64,000 bases of DNA from Syntrophomonas sp. (GTDB lineage Bacteria; Bacillota; Syntrophomonadia; Syntrophomonadales; Syntrophomonadaceae). Location: assembly GCA_016841245.1 (NCBI GenBank), contig JAENZN010000008.1, forward strand, positions 62,001 to 126,000. Reading direction: 5' to 3'. A model generated the notes under the pieces. The model was not told the origin of the DNA, did no database searches, and was given only the letters and a program-made list of their open reading frames with translations. Shown one piece after another: positions 35,246-45,349 of the stretch; position 1 is the first letter of the stretch; every line of letters starts with the position of its first letter. Position numbers and translations under genes: made by a program.

Positions 35246-35635
35246 TTAAACAGGCATTAGTTCCATAAGAGATTCGAGTATGGCAATCATTATGGGCAGG
35301 GCCAGTACCGCAATAATAATTTTAGCGGCAAATTCCACCTTCTTGGCTACTGCCTGTTCACCGGCGTCCTGGCATATAGCTGCCGCAAATTCAGCCAGAT
35401 AAGCAACCCCCAGTATTTTCAACAGGGTGCTGAGAAAGAAATAATTGATCCCGGCTCTGCGGGTCAAGTCACTCATAACACTTAGAATGGAGGTCATCTT
35501 CCCCATTAAAAAAGTAAAAATAATGATGCTGAATACAATACTCAAGATTACCGCCATGACCGGTTTATCCTGTCTGAGAATGAGGAGCATTATAGTCGTT
35601 ACCAGAGCTAATCCCACAATTTGAGCTATATCCAA
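35246..35635 (-). CDS. spoIIIAD: stage III sporulation protein AD
   Basis: 129 aa with four hydrophobic helices. Conserved AEFAAAICQDAGEQAVAKKV near residue 80 is characteristic. It pairs with SpoIIIAC; together they resemble type III secretion export-apparatus membrane proteins. The downstream gap to AE is 39 bp. Confidence 0.93.
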   Translation of the reverse strand: MDIAQIVGLALVTTIMLLILRQDKPVMAVILSIVFSIIIFTFLMGKMTSILSVMSDLTRRAGINYFFLSTLLKILGVAYLAEFAAAICQDAGEQAVAKKVEFAAKIIIAVLALPIMIAILESLMELMPV

Positions 35636-35685
35636 TGTAATCTCCCCTCTTTATTAGTAGAAAGATTTCCATTAATACCCAGGCT

Positions 35686-35880
35686 TTAGAGATTAAAAAC
35701 CGACCTGACCACTGTAAAAAGCTGATTCATTAACTGCACTACCAGAATTAGTACGACAACTACACCGGCTAAAGTTAGCATTTCAGCTTGTTCCTCCTTT
35801 TTAGCTTGTTTAAGTACGATAGATAAAATTGCTATCAATATACCGATACCCGCTATGCGAAATATTATATCGATGTCCAT
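35686..35880 (-). CDS. spoIIIAC: stage III sporulation protein AC
   Basis: 64 aa, two transmembrane helices joined by the short charged loop KQAKKEEQAE. MDIDIIFRIAGIGILIAIL at the start is typical. Located between AB and AD in the expected order. Confidence 0.93.
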   Translation of the reverse strand: MDIDIIFRIAGIGILIAILSIVLKQAKKEEQAEMLTLAGVVVVLILVVQLMNQLFTVVRSVFNL

Positions 35881-35942
35881 ACCGAAGCCTCCTATTCCAG
35901 AAAGTTTTTACCTGCCTCCCGGCAGTTACCTGATATATTAAT

Positions 35943-36467
35943 TTAGATTAGCAGCAGGACAATTACTATACCCATAATGAATCCCCCGTAAGACCATAAT
36001 TTCTGGTTAGCCTCCTGCTCCTGCCGGGCTTTTTCTTCCTGAACCTTGATTTCTTCCTGCATCAATACCAGGAACTTACGCTGATCTGAGCTGTCGCTCA
36101 TTCCCAGATGATGCGCAGCGGTGGCTAATATCTCCAAATCATTCTCTTTTAAGTTAGATTTAATATGTAAATGCTTGATACCTTGCATCCAGGCTTCTCC
36201 AGCCGTTAGCCCTTGTCCAGCTTTTAAGTTTATAGCGCTCTCCATAAAGAGAGCGGAAACGGGTTGATGGCACATACGCGCAGTTCTTTCGAATGCACGG
36301 GTTAACGGGGTATGCATATAGGTTATTTCTTTTTCCAGGAAGGCTATAGCAAACCTTAATTCCTTTAGTTCCTCGGTTCTTCTCCCTATTCCTCGGGCGC
36401 CAGATAATCCCCAGGCCCCCATACTGGAAATAATCAGCGCAGTACCTATCATTTTAAACCAGGCCAT
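35943..36467 (-). CDS. spoIIIAB: stage III sporulation protein AB
   Basis: 174 aa. N-terminal hydrophobic helix, a soluble helical domain resembling the GspF-type fold (LRFAIAFLEKEITYMHTPL), and a C-terminal helix (YGGFIMGIVIVLLLI). The ATG at 36467 follows AGGTGGG and is 2 bp past the spoIIIAA stop, so the GTG at 36479 is not needed. It probably acts with the AA ATPase. Confidence 0.92.
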   Translation of the reverse strand: MAWFKMIGTALIISSMGAWGLSGARGIGRRTEELKELRFAIAFLEKEITYMHTPLTRAFERTARMCHQPVSALFMESAINLKAGQGLTAGEAWMQGIKHLHIKSNLKENDLEILATAAHHLGMSDSSDQRKFLVLMQEEIKVQEEKARQEQEANQKLWSYGGFIMGIVIVLLLI

Positions 36468-36469
36468 AT

Positions 36470-37426
36470 TTAATCCCACCTGACGATCTTATCTATACTT
36501 CCCGGTCCTCTGCTCCTGGAAAGTATGATAATATTCTTAAATGCTCTGCTGGAGATCAGGTCCCTCATAATGGGTCGATTCTGCAATTCCTCGATTGTTC
36601 CCGCGTGTATACTGCTTATTATACTTACACCTGCATTAATGCATTCCTGAACCGCATCCACGTCTTCCTTTCTTCCCAGTTCATCAGTAATGATAACTTC
36701 CGGAGACATGGCCCGGACTGCGATGATCATCCCGGCCGCCTTGGCACATGAATCCAGCACATCCGTACGTGGCCCTACATCTAATTGAGGTATTCCCAGG
36801 TAACAGCCGGCTAGCTCCGATCTTTCATCGACTATCACTACATTTTGGGCTTTATGCTGACTGCTTCCGGACGATAACAGCCTGGCGATATCCCTCAGCA
36901 GGGTAGTTTTACCGCAGCGCGGAGGTGAAACCAGCAGCGTGTTTTTCACTTTATTAGAAGGTGAGTAAACAGTATTCATAATCTCACCGGCACAGTTTTT
37001 TATTTCCCGTGCAATTCGGATACAAACGCTGGAGAATTCTTTGATAGCTTTAATATTCATATCCTGCATCACCACTTGTCCTGCCAGACCAACCCGATGA
37101 CCACCCGATATAGTAATAAACCCTTTTCGGATATCCTCTTCAAAGGCATATAAGGAATTGTCACTGATAGCAGCAATCGTTCGCATAAGATCTTCCTGGG
37201 TAACACAGTATGATCTATTTATATCAGCTGTAATTCCTGTTTTAGGGTCCAATCCATATTCATGATCTGCATCCCTGATAATTAAAGGCTGGGTGCATCT
37301 CATCCTAATTTCCTCGATTTTGCCTAGTTTTTTCCCATCCACCCTTAAAAACATTTTACTTACTGTCGGTGACAGGAAGGGAAAGATTTCATTTTTTAAT
37401 ACACCCATTTCACTTGCTGCTGACAT
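36470..37426 (-). CDS. spoIIIAA: stage III sporulation protein AA ATPase
   Basis: Secretion-type ATPase, 318 aa, cytoplasmic face of the mother-cell membrane. Walker A in PPRCGKTTLLRDIARLL; Walker B in EVIITDELGRKEDVDA; ISGGHRVGLAGQVV earlier. The ATG at 37426 follows AGAGGTGATAGC. It is the first gene of the eight-gene operon, so the promoter should lie in 37427-37735; sigma-E controls it in B. subtilis, but I could not assign a convincing site. Confidence 0.95.
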   Translation of the reverse strand: MSAASEMGVLKNEIFPFLSPTVSKMFLRVDGKKLGKIEEIRMRCTQPLIIRDADHEYGLDPKTGITADINRSYCVTQEDLMRTIAAISDNSLYAFEEDIRKGFITISGGHRVGLAGQVVMQDMNIKAIKEFSSVCIRIAREIKNCAGEIMNTVYSPSNKVKNTLLVSPPRCGKTTLLRDIARLLSSGSSQHKAQNVVIVDERSELAGCYLGIPQLDVGPRTDVLDSCAKAAGMIIAVRAMSPEVIITDELGRKEDVDAVQECINAGVSIISSIHAGTIEELQNRPIMRDLISSRAFKNIIILSRSRGPGSIDKIVRWD

Positions 37427-37735
37427 GCTATCACCTCTGTTTTACATAGATATTGGCATACTGAGTAAAATATGTCAGTTAATTTACTATGTCGCTCTTA
37501 AGATGGGGTATAGATTGGCACTCCGCCAATTTTATGGGATATTATTAGAAATTGCTATTGGATGAGCCTTTGGTTTTAATTTTTTAGCTCCATTGATTCT
37601 ATCAAGCCAATTAAATTGCCAATTTCCATGTATCAAGGAGGAAAGCCGTATTTAATACCGAAAAATAAATATAACGAGCAGCCGTTCACCCCATATCTAA
37701 ATTATTAATTCTTGGACCGGGGAGGGGTTTAGTAG
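37427..37735. other. divergent spacer spoIIIAA / hybrid kinase
   Basis: 309 bp without a gene. Contains an ATTGGC-N5-GCCAAT inverted repeat (37514-37530) and AT-rich stretches suited to promoters on both strands. No sigma-E or sigma-A site could be assigned with confidence. Confidence 0.4.
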
Positions 37736-40700
37736 ATGCAGGAACTTGAGAAACGTATAAAAGAACTGGAAGACGAAAATTACCGACTCCAACAGGAACT
37801 TGATCTTGTCAAAATGGCCTCTAACCTCGATGACCAAAGCATAAGCAGATCTCAAATCAGGCCCGAGCATGAAACTTATTCCCATCCTGATAAATTGACC
37901 GGGTCAAATATAAATGTTATAAAGCACGATAAAGCAGAACAGCTTATGCTGCGTTGTGTCAATGTCTTTCAAGCCCTCGCTCTCAGCACAGATATCCTTA
38001 TCCCATCGGAAGATATCGGCGCAGGACTGCAAACCGCCCTTGCATTATTGGGCCAGGCGGCTGAAGTTAGCCGGGTTTATCTGTTTAACAGCTCCCGCAG
38101 CATGGAAGGTAAGATAATACTTCATTACCATCTGGAATGGTGCAATCAATCTATCCAGGCTTTTATAGACGACCCGGATCTGCAGAATTTCCCCCTGGAG
38201 GAGTATGCTCCAGAGGCAGTAAGTACTCTGTTGGGAAACGATGTCTACATTGTTAATACCCTTGAATTACCTGATGATGTGATACGACAAACTCTTGAAA
38301 TGCAGAACATTTTAAGTATGGTACATGTACCCATCTTTGTTAATCAGGATTTCTGGGGAATTATTGGGTTCGATGAATGCATGCAACAACGTACCTGGTC
38401 AGGGCCAGAGGTTGCAGCCTTACGCTTTGCAGCCAAATCACTGGGCATGGTTTTAGAATTACATTCGATTACCGACAAGCTGGAAAAATCCAGAAAAACA
38501 GCCGAAGATCGGGCTGAACAGTTAAAACATGCCCAAGCCATAGCCCACCTGGGAAGCTGGAAATATACCCCGGCCGACCGCAAGTTATCCTGGTCAGATG
38601 AAATTTATAGTATTTTAGGCTGCAGTCCAGACCGGATTAAACCTTCGATAGACTCTTTTATATCGCTCCTGCATCCTCAAGAACACTATAAAATAGAAAA
38701 AATAAAAAAAAGTATGAAAGATGCCAACAGCTGCGAAGATTATTACAGAATAGTTAATTATAATGGCGAGACTAAATATATCTATGGTAAATCAGTAGCA
38801 GACTATAACAGAAACCATGAATTAATCGGTTTTAGCGGAATTATTCAGGATCTTACCCCCTTAAGAACTTTGGAACATGCCTTAAGAGAATCTGAAAGCC
38901 GTTATCGGGAACTGGTAAACACCCTGCCAGCTATTGTCTATTATGGTGAGCTGAATGACCCAGCCTCTATGATTATAAGTCCGCAGTGCAAAACAATATT
39001 AGGATATGACCCAGAACACATAATAGCCCAAATAGAAAAACGAGCCCAATTTGTTCACCCGGAGGATATAACCCGGATTCGCAGTACCGCTATAGAAGCC
39101 TTAAATGGCAGTACCCACCATTGGTCCGCTCAATATAGAATGATAACCGCTGATAAAAGTATCAAATGGGTTCAGGATACCATGCATATTTCCAGAGATG
39201 AAGGGGGACATGCCACCCACATCCTGGGAGTAATGCTGGATATAACTGAACGCAAACAGGTTGAAGCAGAACTGCAGGCCAGTGAGCTGAAATTCCGTTC
39301 CATATTCGAAAATGCGCCTCTGGGAATAGCTTTAATAGACACTGACTATAAACCCTTCCTGGTTAATAATACCTTTGAAAAAATAAGCGGTTATCTTAAC
39401 CATGAATTAAAGGAACTACCTCTGCAAAAGCTAAGCCATCCAGATGATTTTTATACCTTAAGATACTTGTATGATGAACTTTTCAAAGGTAATCGAAAAT
39501 CCTTTACCCGAGAGACTCGTTATTTAAGTAAAGAAGGCCGACAGTTATGGGTATCAGTGACGGTAGCCAGAATTAATCATGATGAGCCTATTGCAGTTGC
39601 CATGGTAGAAAATATTACCCTGAAGAAACAGACTGAAGCGGAAGTCGTTCAACAAAAAAACCTTCTGGAAACACTGCTGGGAAATATGCCAGCTGGTATA
39701 TCAGCCAAAGATCCCCAAAATAATCTGACTTATACCTACTTTAATAACGCACTGGAAAGAATGCTTGGCCTGAGAAAAGAAGAAGTACTTGGTAAAACGG
39801 ATTACGATCTGTTCGATCATCAACTGGCTGAACATTTTGTGATGGAAGATAGACAGGTCCTTAAACAGGGAGATATATTCAGAGTAACTGGAACCCAACT
39901 TAAGATTTTTGGAATGGATATAATTTGTAATTATATCAAAATACCAATTTATGACAGTTCAGGCAATCCCATCATGCTTCTTTTAGTAATCGAAGACGTC
40001 ACTGATCAAGTGAAGCTCGAAGAGCAGCTGCGTCAGGCGGAGAAAATGCAGGTTATAGGACAACTGGCAGGAGGAATTGCCCACGATTTCAATAACCAGC
40101 TTATGGGCATCCTGGGATATGCAGATTTACTCCAGAATAAGACCAAGGATCCCGTTCTGTTGAAGTATGCCCGTATGATAGGTTCCGCTGCCCGACATTC
40201 TGCCGATCTAACCCAGCAGTTACTTACTTTTGCCCGCAAAAGCAAACTAATCTTGACCTATGTAGATATACACAACTTGATAACTGACACTGTCTCCATG
40301 TTGAAACATACTCTGGACCGACGTATTCATATAGAGGTGGATTTGCAGGTCGATAATCCCATAGTTAAAGGAGATCCCGGGCAACTGCAGAATGCTCTTC
40401 TTAATATATGTTTGAATGCTAGAGATGCCATGCCCGAAGGTGGGATAATTAAGATTTCAACCAGTATATGCAGGCTGAATAAATCGGGTACCAGAAATAT
40501 TCTACCTCAGATAGAACCTGGTTTATACTTTAAACTCATTATTGAAGATACCGGATCTGGTATGGACGAAAAAACTAAAGCCAGAATATTCGAACCCTTT
40601 TTCACTACCAAAGAGACGGGAAAAGGTACCGGGATGGGTCTGCCTACGGTCTTTGGCACCATCACCTCACTTAAAGGAGGTATAAAGGTAGAGAGCAATC

Positions 40701-41161
40701 CCGGGCAAGGAAGCACCTTCACTATCTATCTGCCCTTTTCTGAATCACATTATCCTGTTCATTTCTCAAGCACTCATGTAAGCCCGGAGAAGACCGAGGG
40801 TAGAATTTTGATAATCGACGATGATTTAGTGGTACGTGAACTGCTGACAGAACTGCTTAAAGACCATGGATATGAGGTAGAACATTTTGCTGATGGTAAA
40901 AGTGCCATTGCTTATTATGAAAAATATGGCAAAGAAAGTGATCTGGTAATTCTGGATATGATAATGCCCATAATTAATGGAAGCGAAGTATTTATTCAAC
41001 TGAAAAATATTCAATCCCAGATTAAAGTATTGTTGATGTCCGGTTACAGTTACCAGAAGGAAATTGAACAGCTTATAAAGCTTGGTGCCATAGATTATAT
41101 TCCCAAGCCAGTATCCGCCAATATCCTATTAGAAAAGATTTCCAATATTCTTAAGTCTTAG
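37736..41161 (+). CDS. hybrid sensor histidine kinase (GAF, four PAS, kinase, receiver)
   Basis: 1141-aa soluble kinase with no transmembrane segment, so it senses intracellular cues. Order: short coiled coil (1-25), GAF domain (about 70-215), PAS1 (about 260-375), PAS2 (390-500), PAS3 (515-630), PAS4 (640-750), HisKA with His783 in GGIAHDFNNQLMGILGYADL, HATPase with DTGSGMDEKT and GTGMGLPTV, then a C-terminal receiver with Asp1074 in LVILDMIMP. The ATG is preceded by GGGGAGGGG. It faces the HD-GYP regulator tail to tail with a hairpin between, so they may share a stimulus but not a transcript. No DNA-binding output domain is present. Confidence 0.93.
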   Translation: MQELEKRIKELEDENYRLQQELDLVKMASNLDDQSISRSQIRPEHETYSHPDKLTGSNINVIKHDKAEQLMLRCVNVFQALALSTDILIPSEDIGAGLQTALALLGQAAEVSRVYLFNSSRSMEGKIILHYHLEWCNQSIQAFIDDPDLQNFPLEEYAPEAVSTLLGNDVYIVNTLELPDDVIRQTLEMQNILSMVHVPIFVNQDFWGIIGFDECMQQRTWSGPEVAALRFAAKSLGMVLELHSITDKLEKSRKTAEDRAEQLKHAQAIAHLGSWKYTPADRKLSWSDEIYSILGCSPDRIKPSIDSFISLLHPQEHYKIEKIKKSMKDANSCEDYYRIVNYNGETKYIYGKSVADYNRNHELIGFSGIIQDLTPLRTLEHALRESESRYRELVNTLPAIVYYGELNDPASMIISPQCKTILGYDPEHIIAQIEKRAQFVHPEDITRIRSTAIEALNGSTHHWSAQYRMITADKSIKWVQDTMHISRDEGGHATHILGVMLDITERKQVEAELQASELKFRSIFENAPLGIALIDTDYKPFLVNNTFEKISGYLNHELKELPLQKLSHPDDFYTLRYLYDELFKGNRKSFTRETRYLSKEGRQLWVSVTVARINHDEPIAVAMVENITLKKQTEAEVVQQKNLLETLLGNMPAGISAKDPQNNLTYTYFNNALERMLGLRKEEVLGKTDYDLFDHQLAEHFVMEDRQVLKQGDIFRVTGTQLKIFGMDIICNYIKIPIYDSSGNPIMLLLVIEDVTDQVKLEEQLRQAEKMQVIGQLAGGIAHDFNNQLMGILGYADLLQNKTKDPVLLKYARMIGSAARHSADLTQQLLTFARKSKLILTYVDIHNLITDTVSMLKHTLDRRIHIEVDLQVDNPIVKGDPGQLQNALLNICLNARDAMPEGGIIKISTSICRLNKSGTRNILPQIEPGLYFKLIIEDTGSGMDEKTKARIFEPFFTTKETGKGTGMGLPTVFGTITSLKGGIKVESNPGQGSTFTIYLPFSESHYPVHFSSTHVSPEKTEGRILIIDDDLVVRELLTELLKDHGYEVEHFADGKSAIAYYEKYGKESDLVILDMIMPIINGSEVFIQLKNIQSQIKVLLMSGYSYQKEIEQLIKLGAIDYIPKPVSANILLEKISNILKS

Positions 41162-41175
41162 CCTTACTGGGACAT

Positions 41176-41195
41176 GGGGACAGTTCTTTGTCCCC
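41176..41195. terminator. GGGGACA/TGTCCCC hairpin between convergent genes
   Basis: Arms 41176-41182 and 41189-41195 match perfectly with a 6-nt loop, 15 bp past the kinase stop and 6 bp from the HD-GYP stop. It may end transcription from both sides, and belongs to the GGGACA palindrome family found also at 4312, 5715 and 19062. Confidence 0.6.
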
Positions 41196-41200
41196 CGGTC

Positions 41201-42352
41201 TTATGGATTAGATAGATGCTGGTGGGATTGGTCAAACAATCTTCCCTGCAACACACTTAAGTTGAGTATCTTTTGGCAGTTTAAATCGCTAAATAAGGAA
41301 CCTGTTTCCATAGCCCTTATCTCATCCAGAGAACTGAAAAAAGCCTTCACCACCTCAGGGTCAAAATGTTTTCCGCTATCTTCCCGGATGATTTGGAGCG
41401 ACTCCTCCAGGGAATAAGCTTCCTTATAGGGACGCTTACTCATTAAAGCATCAAATACATCCGCTACAGCTACGATCCTGCCATATAATGGTATCTGCTC
41501 TCCTTTCAGACCTTGAGGGTAACCACTGCCATCCCATTTTTCATGATGGGTTAAAGCAATTTCACGGCCCATATCAATCATCTTACTTCTTAAATTCTCA
41601 AGTATTTTAGCTCCAATGGTAGTGTGCGTTTTCATAACTTCGCATTCCTCTGCTGTAAGCCTACCCGGTTTCAATAATATTTTATCAGGTATGGCAATCT
41701 TACCAATATCATGCAGGGGAGCAGCATTCATCAAATACTCAATTTTATTTTGGTCCAAACCGAGACTCCGGGCTATTATAGCTGAATAATAACTCATTCT
41801 CAAAATATGAGATCCGGTATCATCATCTCTAAATTCGGCTATCCTGGTTAACCGCCAAATCATTTCAAATGAAGAATCCCGTAAATCTTGTATGGCTTTT
41901 TCCAATTCTTTGGTTCTTATTTGCACCTGTTCTTCCAAAACGACATTTTGATTCTCCAAGCGCTCCTGATAAATTTTGAGGTTAAGATGGATCTTAACCC
42001 TGGCTCGTAATTCTGCAATCTCAAAAGGTTTGGTTAGATAATCAACTGCTCCCAGTTCAAATCCTTGTTCTTTATCATCCAGTTGACTCATCCCGGATAG
42101 GAAAATTATTGGAATATTACAGGTGTAGGGGTTGTTTTTTAATCTCCTGCACACTTCATAACCGTCCATATCCGACATTTTTATGTCCAGCAGAATTAGA
42201 TCAGGTCTTTTATTTTCAATTAGTATCAGTGCGTCTTGCCCGTTATCAGTGGTCAGAACTTCATATTCTTCCCCTAAAACGTCCTTAATCAGCTCTAAAT
42301 TTATCTTCATATCATCTACGGCAACAATCATGGACTGGTGCAGGTTTTTCAT
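41201..42352 (-). CDS. response regulator with HD-GYP phosphodiesterase domain
   Basis: 383 aa. Receiver domain (1-125) with Asp56 in LILLDIKMSDMDG; coiled-coil linker (about 125-170); HD-GYP domain with HDIGKIAIPDKIL and HHEKWDGSGYPQGLKG. These are the intact metal ligands and GYP loop needed to hydrolyse cyclic-di-GMP. RpfG-like architecture. Input could come from the convergent hybrid kinase, although that is only proximity. Confidence 0.93.
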   Translation of the reverse strand: MKNLHQSMIVAVDDMKINLELIKDVLGEEYEVLTTDNGQDALILIENKRPDLILLDIKMSDMDGYEVCRRLKNNPYTCNIPIIFLSGMSQLDDKEQGFELGAVDYLTKPFEIAELRARVKIHLNLKIYQERLENQNVVLEEQVQIRTKELEKAIQDLRDSSFEMIWRLTRIAEFRDDDTGSHILRMSYYSAIIARSLGLDQNKIEYLMNAAPLHDIGKIAIPDKILLKPGRLTAEECEVMKTHTTIGAKILENLRSKMIDMGREIALTHHEKWDGSGYPQGLKGEQIPLYGRIVAVADVFDALMSKRPYKEAYSLEESLQIIREDSGKHFDPEVVKAFFSSLDEIRAMETGSLFSDLNCQKILNLSVLQGRLFDQSHQHLSNP

Positions 42353-42901
42353 TTATCTATCTCCTCGTATATCAAAATAAATAAGAATGAGAAACAATAT
42401 ATTTTAATCTTCTCTTTGTTAGTATCGTATTCCTTCTCGCTCACCTTTTAGGGTATGTTATTATTCACTTCTATATCGCTGCACCAGGAGGGTCTGCAGC
42501 ATATACCCTGCTCCTGATAATGATGCCTATTTAGTTCCCCCTGATAGACTCTAAAAAACTGTTCAAGAATATGTATAAATATGCCGGCGACTGTCTGCGG
42601 AGCATCGAGCAACACCCTGCGAAGTCGACTGAACAAAAAAAGACGAGCGCCACGGACAGCGCGGGACCGCAGTTGAGCACAGATGCGAATCTGCGGTGTC
42701 CCCCTTGGAGCCAGGATGGTTGGTGTTGCCCATGCCTCGAATACGGTATATTTATACATGCACTAATACATTAACCGACTTTTCCCGAGGAAACTAATTA
42801 AGCCCCCATTCGGGAGCCAATTAGTGGATTTTATACCTTTAAGATTTTGGTATTACTTTATTAATGATTCGCTACTTTTCCGCTACGACGTTGGCAAATG
42901 C
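42353..42901. other. 549-bp spacer with a GC-rich patch
   Basis: Between the HD-GYP and CD1247-type genes. About 42580-42720 is clearly richer in GC than its surroundings, with CCGCAG/CTGCGG arms around an 18-nt loop. A CTAATT...AATTAG imperfect palindrome lies near 42796-42826. A 103-codon minus ORF covers the GC-rich patch but has no ribosome site or family. Possibly the trace of an inserted element; unresolved. Confidence 0.35.
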
Positions 42902-43369
42902 CTACAATTCTGAGTTGGTGCTTTTTGGGTGCGAGGATTTTTCATTTGCTCTTTCCCGGCTGCTGAAATCTTCCTCATCATAAGTTTCAAAATCAAACGA
43001 TCCGTCATTTATATAGACCACTGTATTACAGTTAGGGCAGGTTATTTCCAATACATCTTCATCATCTAAAATGCAGGTTTCAAAATACAGCTGCTCTCCA
43101 CAATTCAGACATTTTAATTCTACAATATCCTGATCATCGGTTTCTGTCCCCCAGATTTTTTCTTCTAATTCCAGTATCTCATCATCCATATCATCCATAT
43201 ATTCTTGTAAACTTCCTATTTCCTGCTGCATGGCCTCAACAATATCGGCCATCTCCTCCATCACCTGCAGCATCCCGGAGATAATTTTACCGTTAGGTCC
43301 AGAATCGCTTACATTTAATCCCTCATATAAACCCTGCAGATAACTGACTTTTTCCGTTATGGCTTTCAT
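42902..43369 (-). CDS. CD1247-type acidic zinc-ribbon protein
   Basis: 155 aa. N-terminal helical domain typical of CD1247-type proteins (KVSYLQGLYEGLNV...), an acidic coiled coil (about residues 35-75), a zinc ribbon with CLNC and CPNC (about 85-115), and a charged tail. Found near efp in many Clostridia. Function unknown; the two CxxC pairs suggest zinc binding and protein or RNA contact. Confidence 0.82.
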   Translation of the reverse strand: MKAITEKVSYLQGLYEGLNVSDSGPNGKIISGMLQVMEEMADIVEAMQQEIGSLQEYMDDMDDEILELEEKIWGTETDDQDIVELKCLNCGEQLYFETCILDDEDVLEITCPNCNTVVYINDGSFDFETYDEEDFSSRERANEKSSHPKSTNSEL

Positions 43370-43559
43370 TTATATCCCCCTTCACCAAATATCCAAGCTT
43401 AAGAATTTGGTGTTATTATTAGCAAGATTAGATATAAATAAACCTATTATAAATCAATGCTTGACAAGAAGTGTAGGCCAAGATGACAGCGCTAAGGATT
43501 ATGGCATAAAAAGGCCCTTACAGGACCACAATTTGGCTCACTTCGCTCGAAATAATAAA

Positions 43560-43608
43560 GAAGTCCGCTCAGTCGATGTACTGATGTACAGCCTCTACCG
43601 CGAACTTC
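43560..43608. repeat. AGCCCGC palindromic element, copy 3
   Basis: Diverged copy with arms GAAGTCCGC and GCGAACTTC (one mismatched pair). The GATGTACTGATGTAC interior is kept. It shares CTCGAAATAATAAAGAAG upstream with copy 2. Located 107 bp past the efp stop in the 346-bp spacer 43370-43715, which holds nothing else recognised. Confidence 0.8.
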
Positions 43609-43715
43609 TTAACATTATGAGCTCTAAGCGAACACTAAATTGCAACTTTAATTGTGTTATAGCCTGGAGAGTGGATATACCCGGTCTCCTCTATAATTTA
43701 GTTATAAATTTCTGC

Positions 43716-44273
43716 CTAAGCACGTTCCATATACTGCCCGGTTCTGGTATCAATCCGCAGCCGATCTCCCTCTTCAATGAAGAGAGGAACTTGTACTACC
43801 GCTCCTGTTTCCAGGGTGGCATTTTTAGTGGCTCCAGTAGCAGTATCTCCTTTTATGCCAGGTTCCGTTTCTACCACCTGCAATTCTACAAAATTGGGAA
43901 GTTCTAATCCGATTATATTCCCCCGGAATACCAGCACCTGTATATTCATGTTCTCCAGCAGCCATTTGACCCCATCACCTATCTGATCTTTACTTATACT
44001 TATCTGATCATAGTTCTCATTATCCATGCAGACATAGCCTTCTCCATCATTATAAAGATACTGCATTTCTCTGCGATCCACATGAGCTCTGGGTAACTTC
44101 TCTCCACCGCGGAAGGTTTTTTCAACCGTTCCACCGGTTTGAACATTTTTCAGCTTGGCTCTTACGAATGCTGCACCTTTTCCCGGCTTCACATGCTGAA
44201 ATTCAACCACTTGAAAGGCTGCACCGTCTATCTCCACTGTTACACCAGTTTTAAAATCATTGACTGATATCAT
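43716..44273 (-). CDS. efp: elongation factor P
   Basis: 185 aa, three beta-barrel domains. Relieves ribosome stalling at proline runs. N-terminal [14 protein letters not shown], loop [19 protein letters not shown] with the modifiable Lys, and the C-terminal [17 protein letters not shown] signature are all present. Overlaps the Xaa-Pro peptidase stop by 4 bp (ATGA). The pairing with a proline-specific peptidase is standard. Confidence 0.97.
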   Translation of the reverse strand: MISVNDFKTGVTVEIDGAAFQVVEFQHVKPGKGAAFVRAKLKNVQTGGTVEKTFRGGEKLPRAHVDRREMQYLYNDGEGYVCMDNENYDQISISKDQIGDGVKWLLENMNIQVLVFRGNIIGLELPNFVELQVVETEPGIKGDTATGATKNATLETGAVVQVPLFIEEGDRLRIDTRTGQYMERA

Positions 44274-45349
44274 TTTATCCCTCCATCAATAATTAATAAT
44301 TCCTTATCTGAATGAGTTATTATCTCACAACCTCCATCCTTTACAATTACGGTATCCTCTATACGAATTCCTCCCCATCCTGAAATATATATTCCTGGTT
44401 CAATGGTGATAACCATATTTTTTCTTAAGATTTCACTGCTGCTGAAAGACACCCGGGGGGCTTCGTGGATTTCCAGACCAACCCCATGACCGGTACCGTG
44501 TATAAAATATTTATCTAAAGCATACTTTTTCAGACAGTTTCTAACCGTCTGATCTATTTCTTTACACGATACCCCTTCCCTCACCATACTTAATCCGGTA
44601 ATCTGAGCTTCTAATACCATACGGTATTTATCTTTCAGATTCTGATCAGCCTTTGCTACAGCAATGGTCCTGGTCATATCACTGGCATAACCTTTAAGAA
44701 AGCCACCATAATCCAAAGTTAACATATCTCCTGGCCGGATTAGCTTATCCCCCGGATGACCATGCGGCAGAGCCGCATTATCCCCAGAAACGCTTATGGT
44801 ATCAAAAGATTCTTTATCACAACCAAATTCCTTTAAATAATATACAATCTGGTTGGCGATATGTTTTTCACTAAGCTCTGCTCGGATTATGCGGCAAATT
44901 TCATCATAGACACGATCACCTATATGGGCAGCCTGTCTTAAATAATCCAGCTCCTCTTCATCTTTGATCAACCTTAATTCTTCCACTAATCCGCTCAAGG
45001 GAATGAGCTGACCAATCAAATTCTTATTTAGTTCCATATACTCATAGTGTGTAACAAATTGGCTTTCAAAACCGATACGTTTATACAGTCTGCTCAAGTT
45101 TATTAACTCTTCACGGCCAGGTGGTTTTTCCAGACGCAGATCCCAGCCCGGACATTCTCTTTGGACTTGTTCTGTATACCTCGAATCCGTGAAAATGTAT
45201 TGGTTTTGGCTGCTTAGCAGCAGCACCGCATCGCTCCCGCCAGTAAAGCCAGACAAATATCTGATATTTTCCGGTTTGCTTACCAGTATAGCATCCAGCT
45301 TATTTTCTTCTAATTTATAACGAATTCTATCAATTCGATTATCGTGCAT
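44270..45349 (-). CDS. Xaa-Pro aminopeptidase, M24 family
   Basis: 359 aa, YqhT/PepP type. N-terminal creatinase-like domain (to about residue 130) and a pita-bread fold with metal ligands in [37 protein letters not shown] and IRIEDTV. The ATG at 45349 overlaps the aroQ end by 11 bp and follows GAGGAACAGG. aroQ-pepP-efp order is as in B. subtilis. Confidence 0.94.
   Translation of the reverse strand: MHDNRIDRIRYKLEENKLDAILVSKPENIRYLSGFTGGSDAVLLLSSQNQYIFTDSRYTEQVQRECPGWDLRLEKPPGREELINLSRLYKRIGFESQFVTHYEYMELNKNLIGQLIPLSGLVEELRLIKDEEELDYLRQAAHIGDRVYDEICRIIRAELSEKHIANQIVYYLKEFGCDKESFDTISVSGDNAALPHGHPGDKLIRPGDMLTLDYGGFLKGYASDMTRTIAVAKADQNLKDKYRMVLEAQITGLSMVREGVSCKEIDQTVRNCLKKYALDKYFIHGTGHGVGLEIHEAPRVSFSSSEILRKNMVITIEPGIYISGWGGIRIEDTVIVKDGGCEIITHSDKELLIIDGGIK

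Noticed and set aside
37427-37735. Sigma-E promoter for the spoIIIA operon
   Set aside because: An ACATATT-like -35 exists near 37465-37475 but no acceptable -10 at the right distance.
42448-42759. 103-codon minus ORF in the 42.4-42.9 kb spacer
   Set aside because: Arg-rich, low-complexity reading of a GC-rich patch; no family and no ribosome site.
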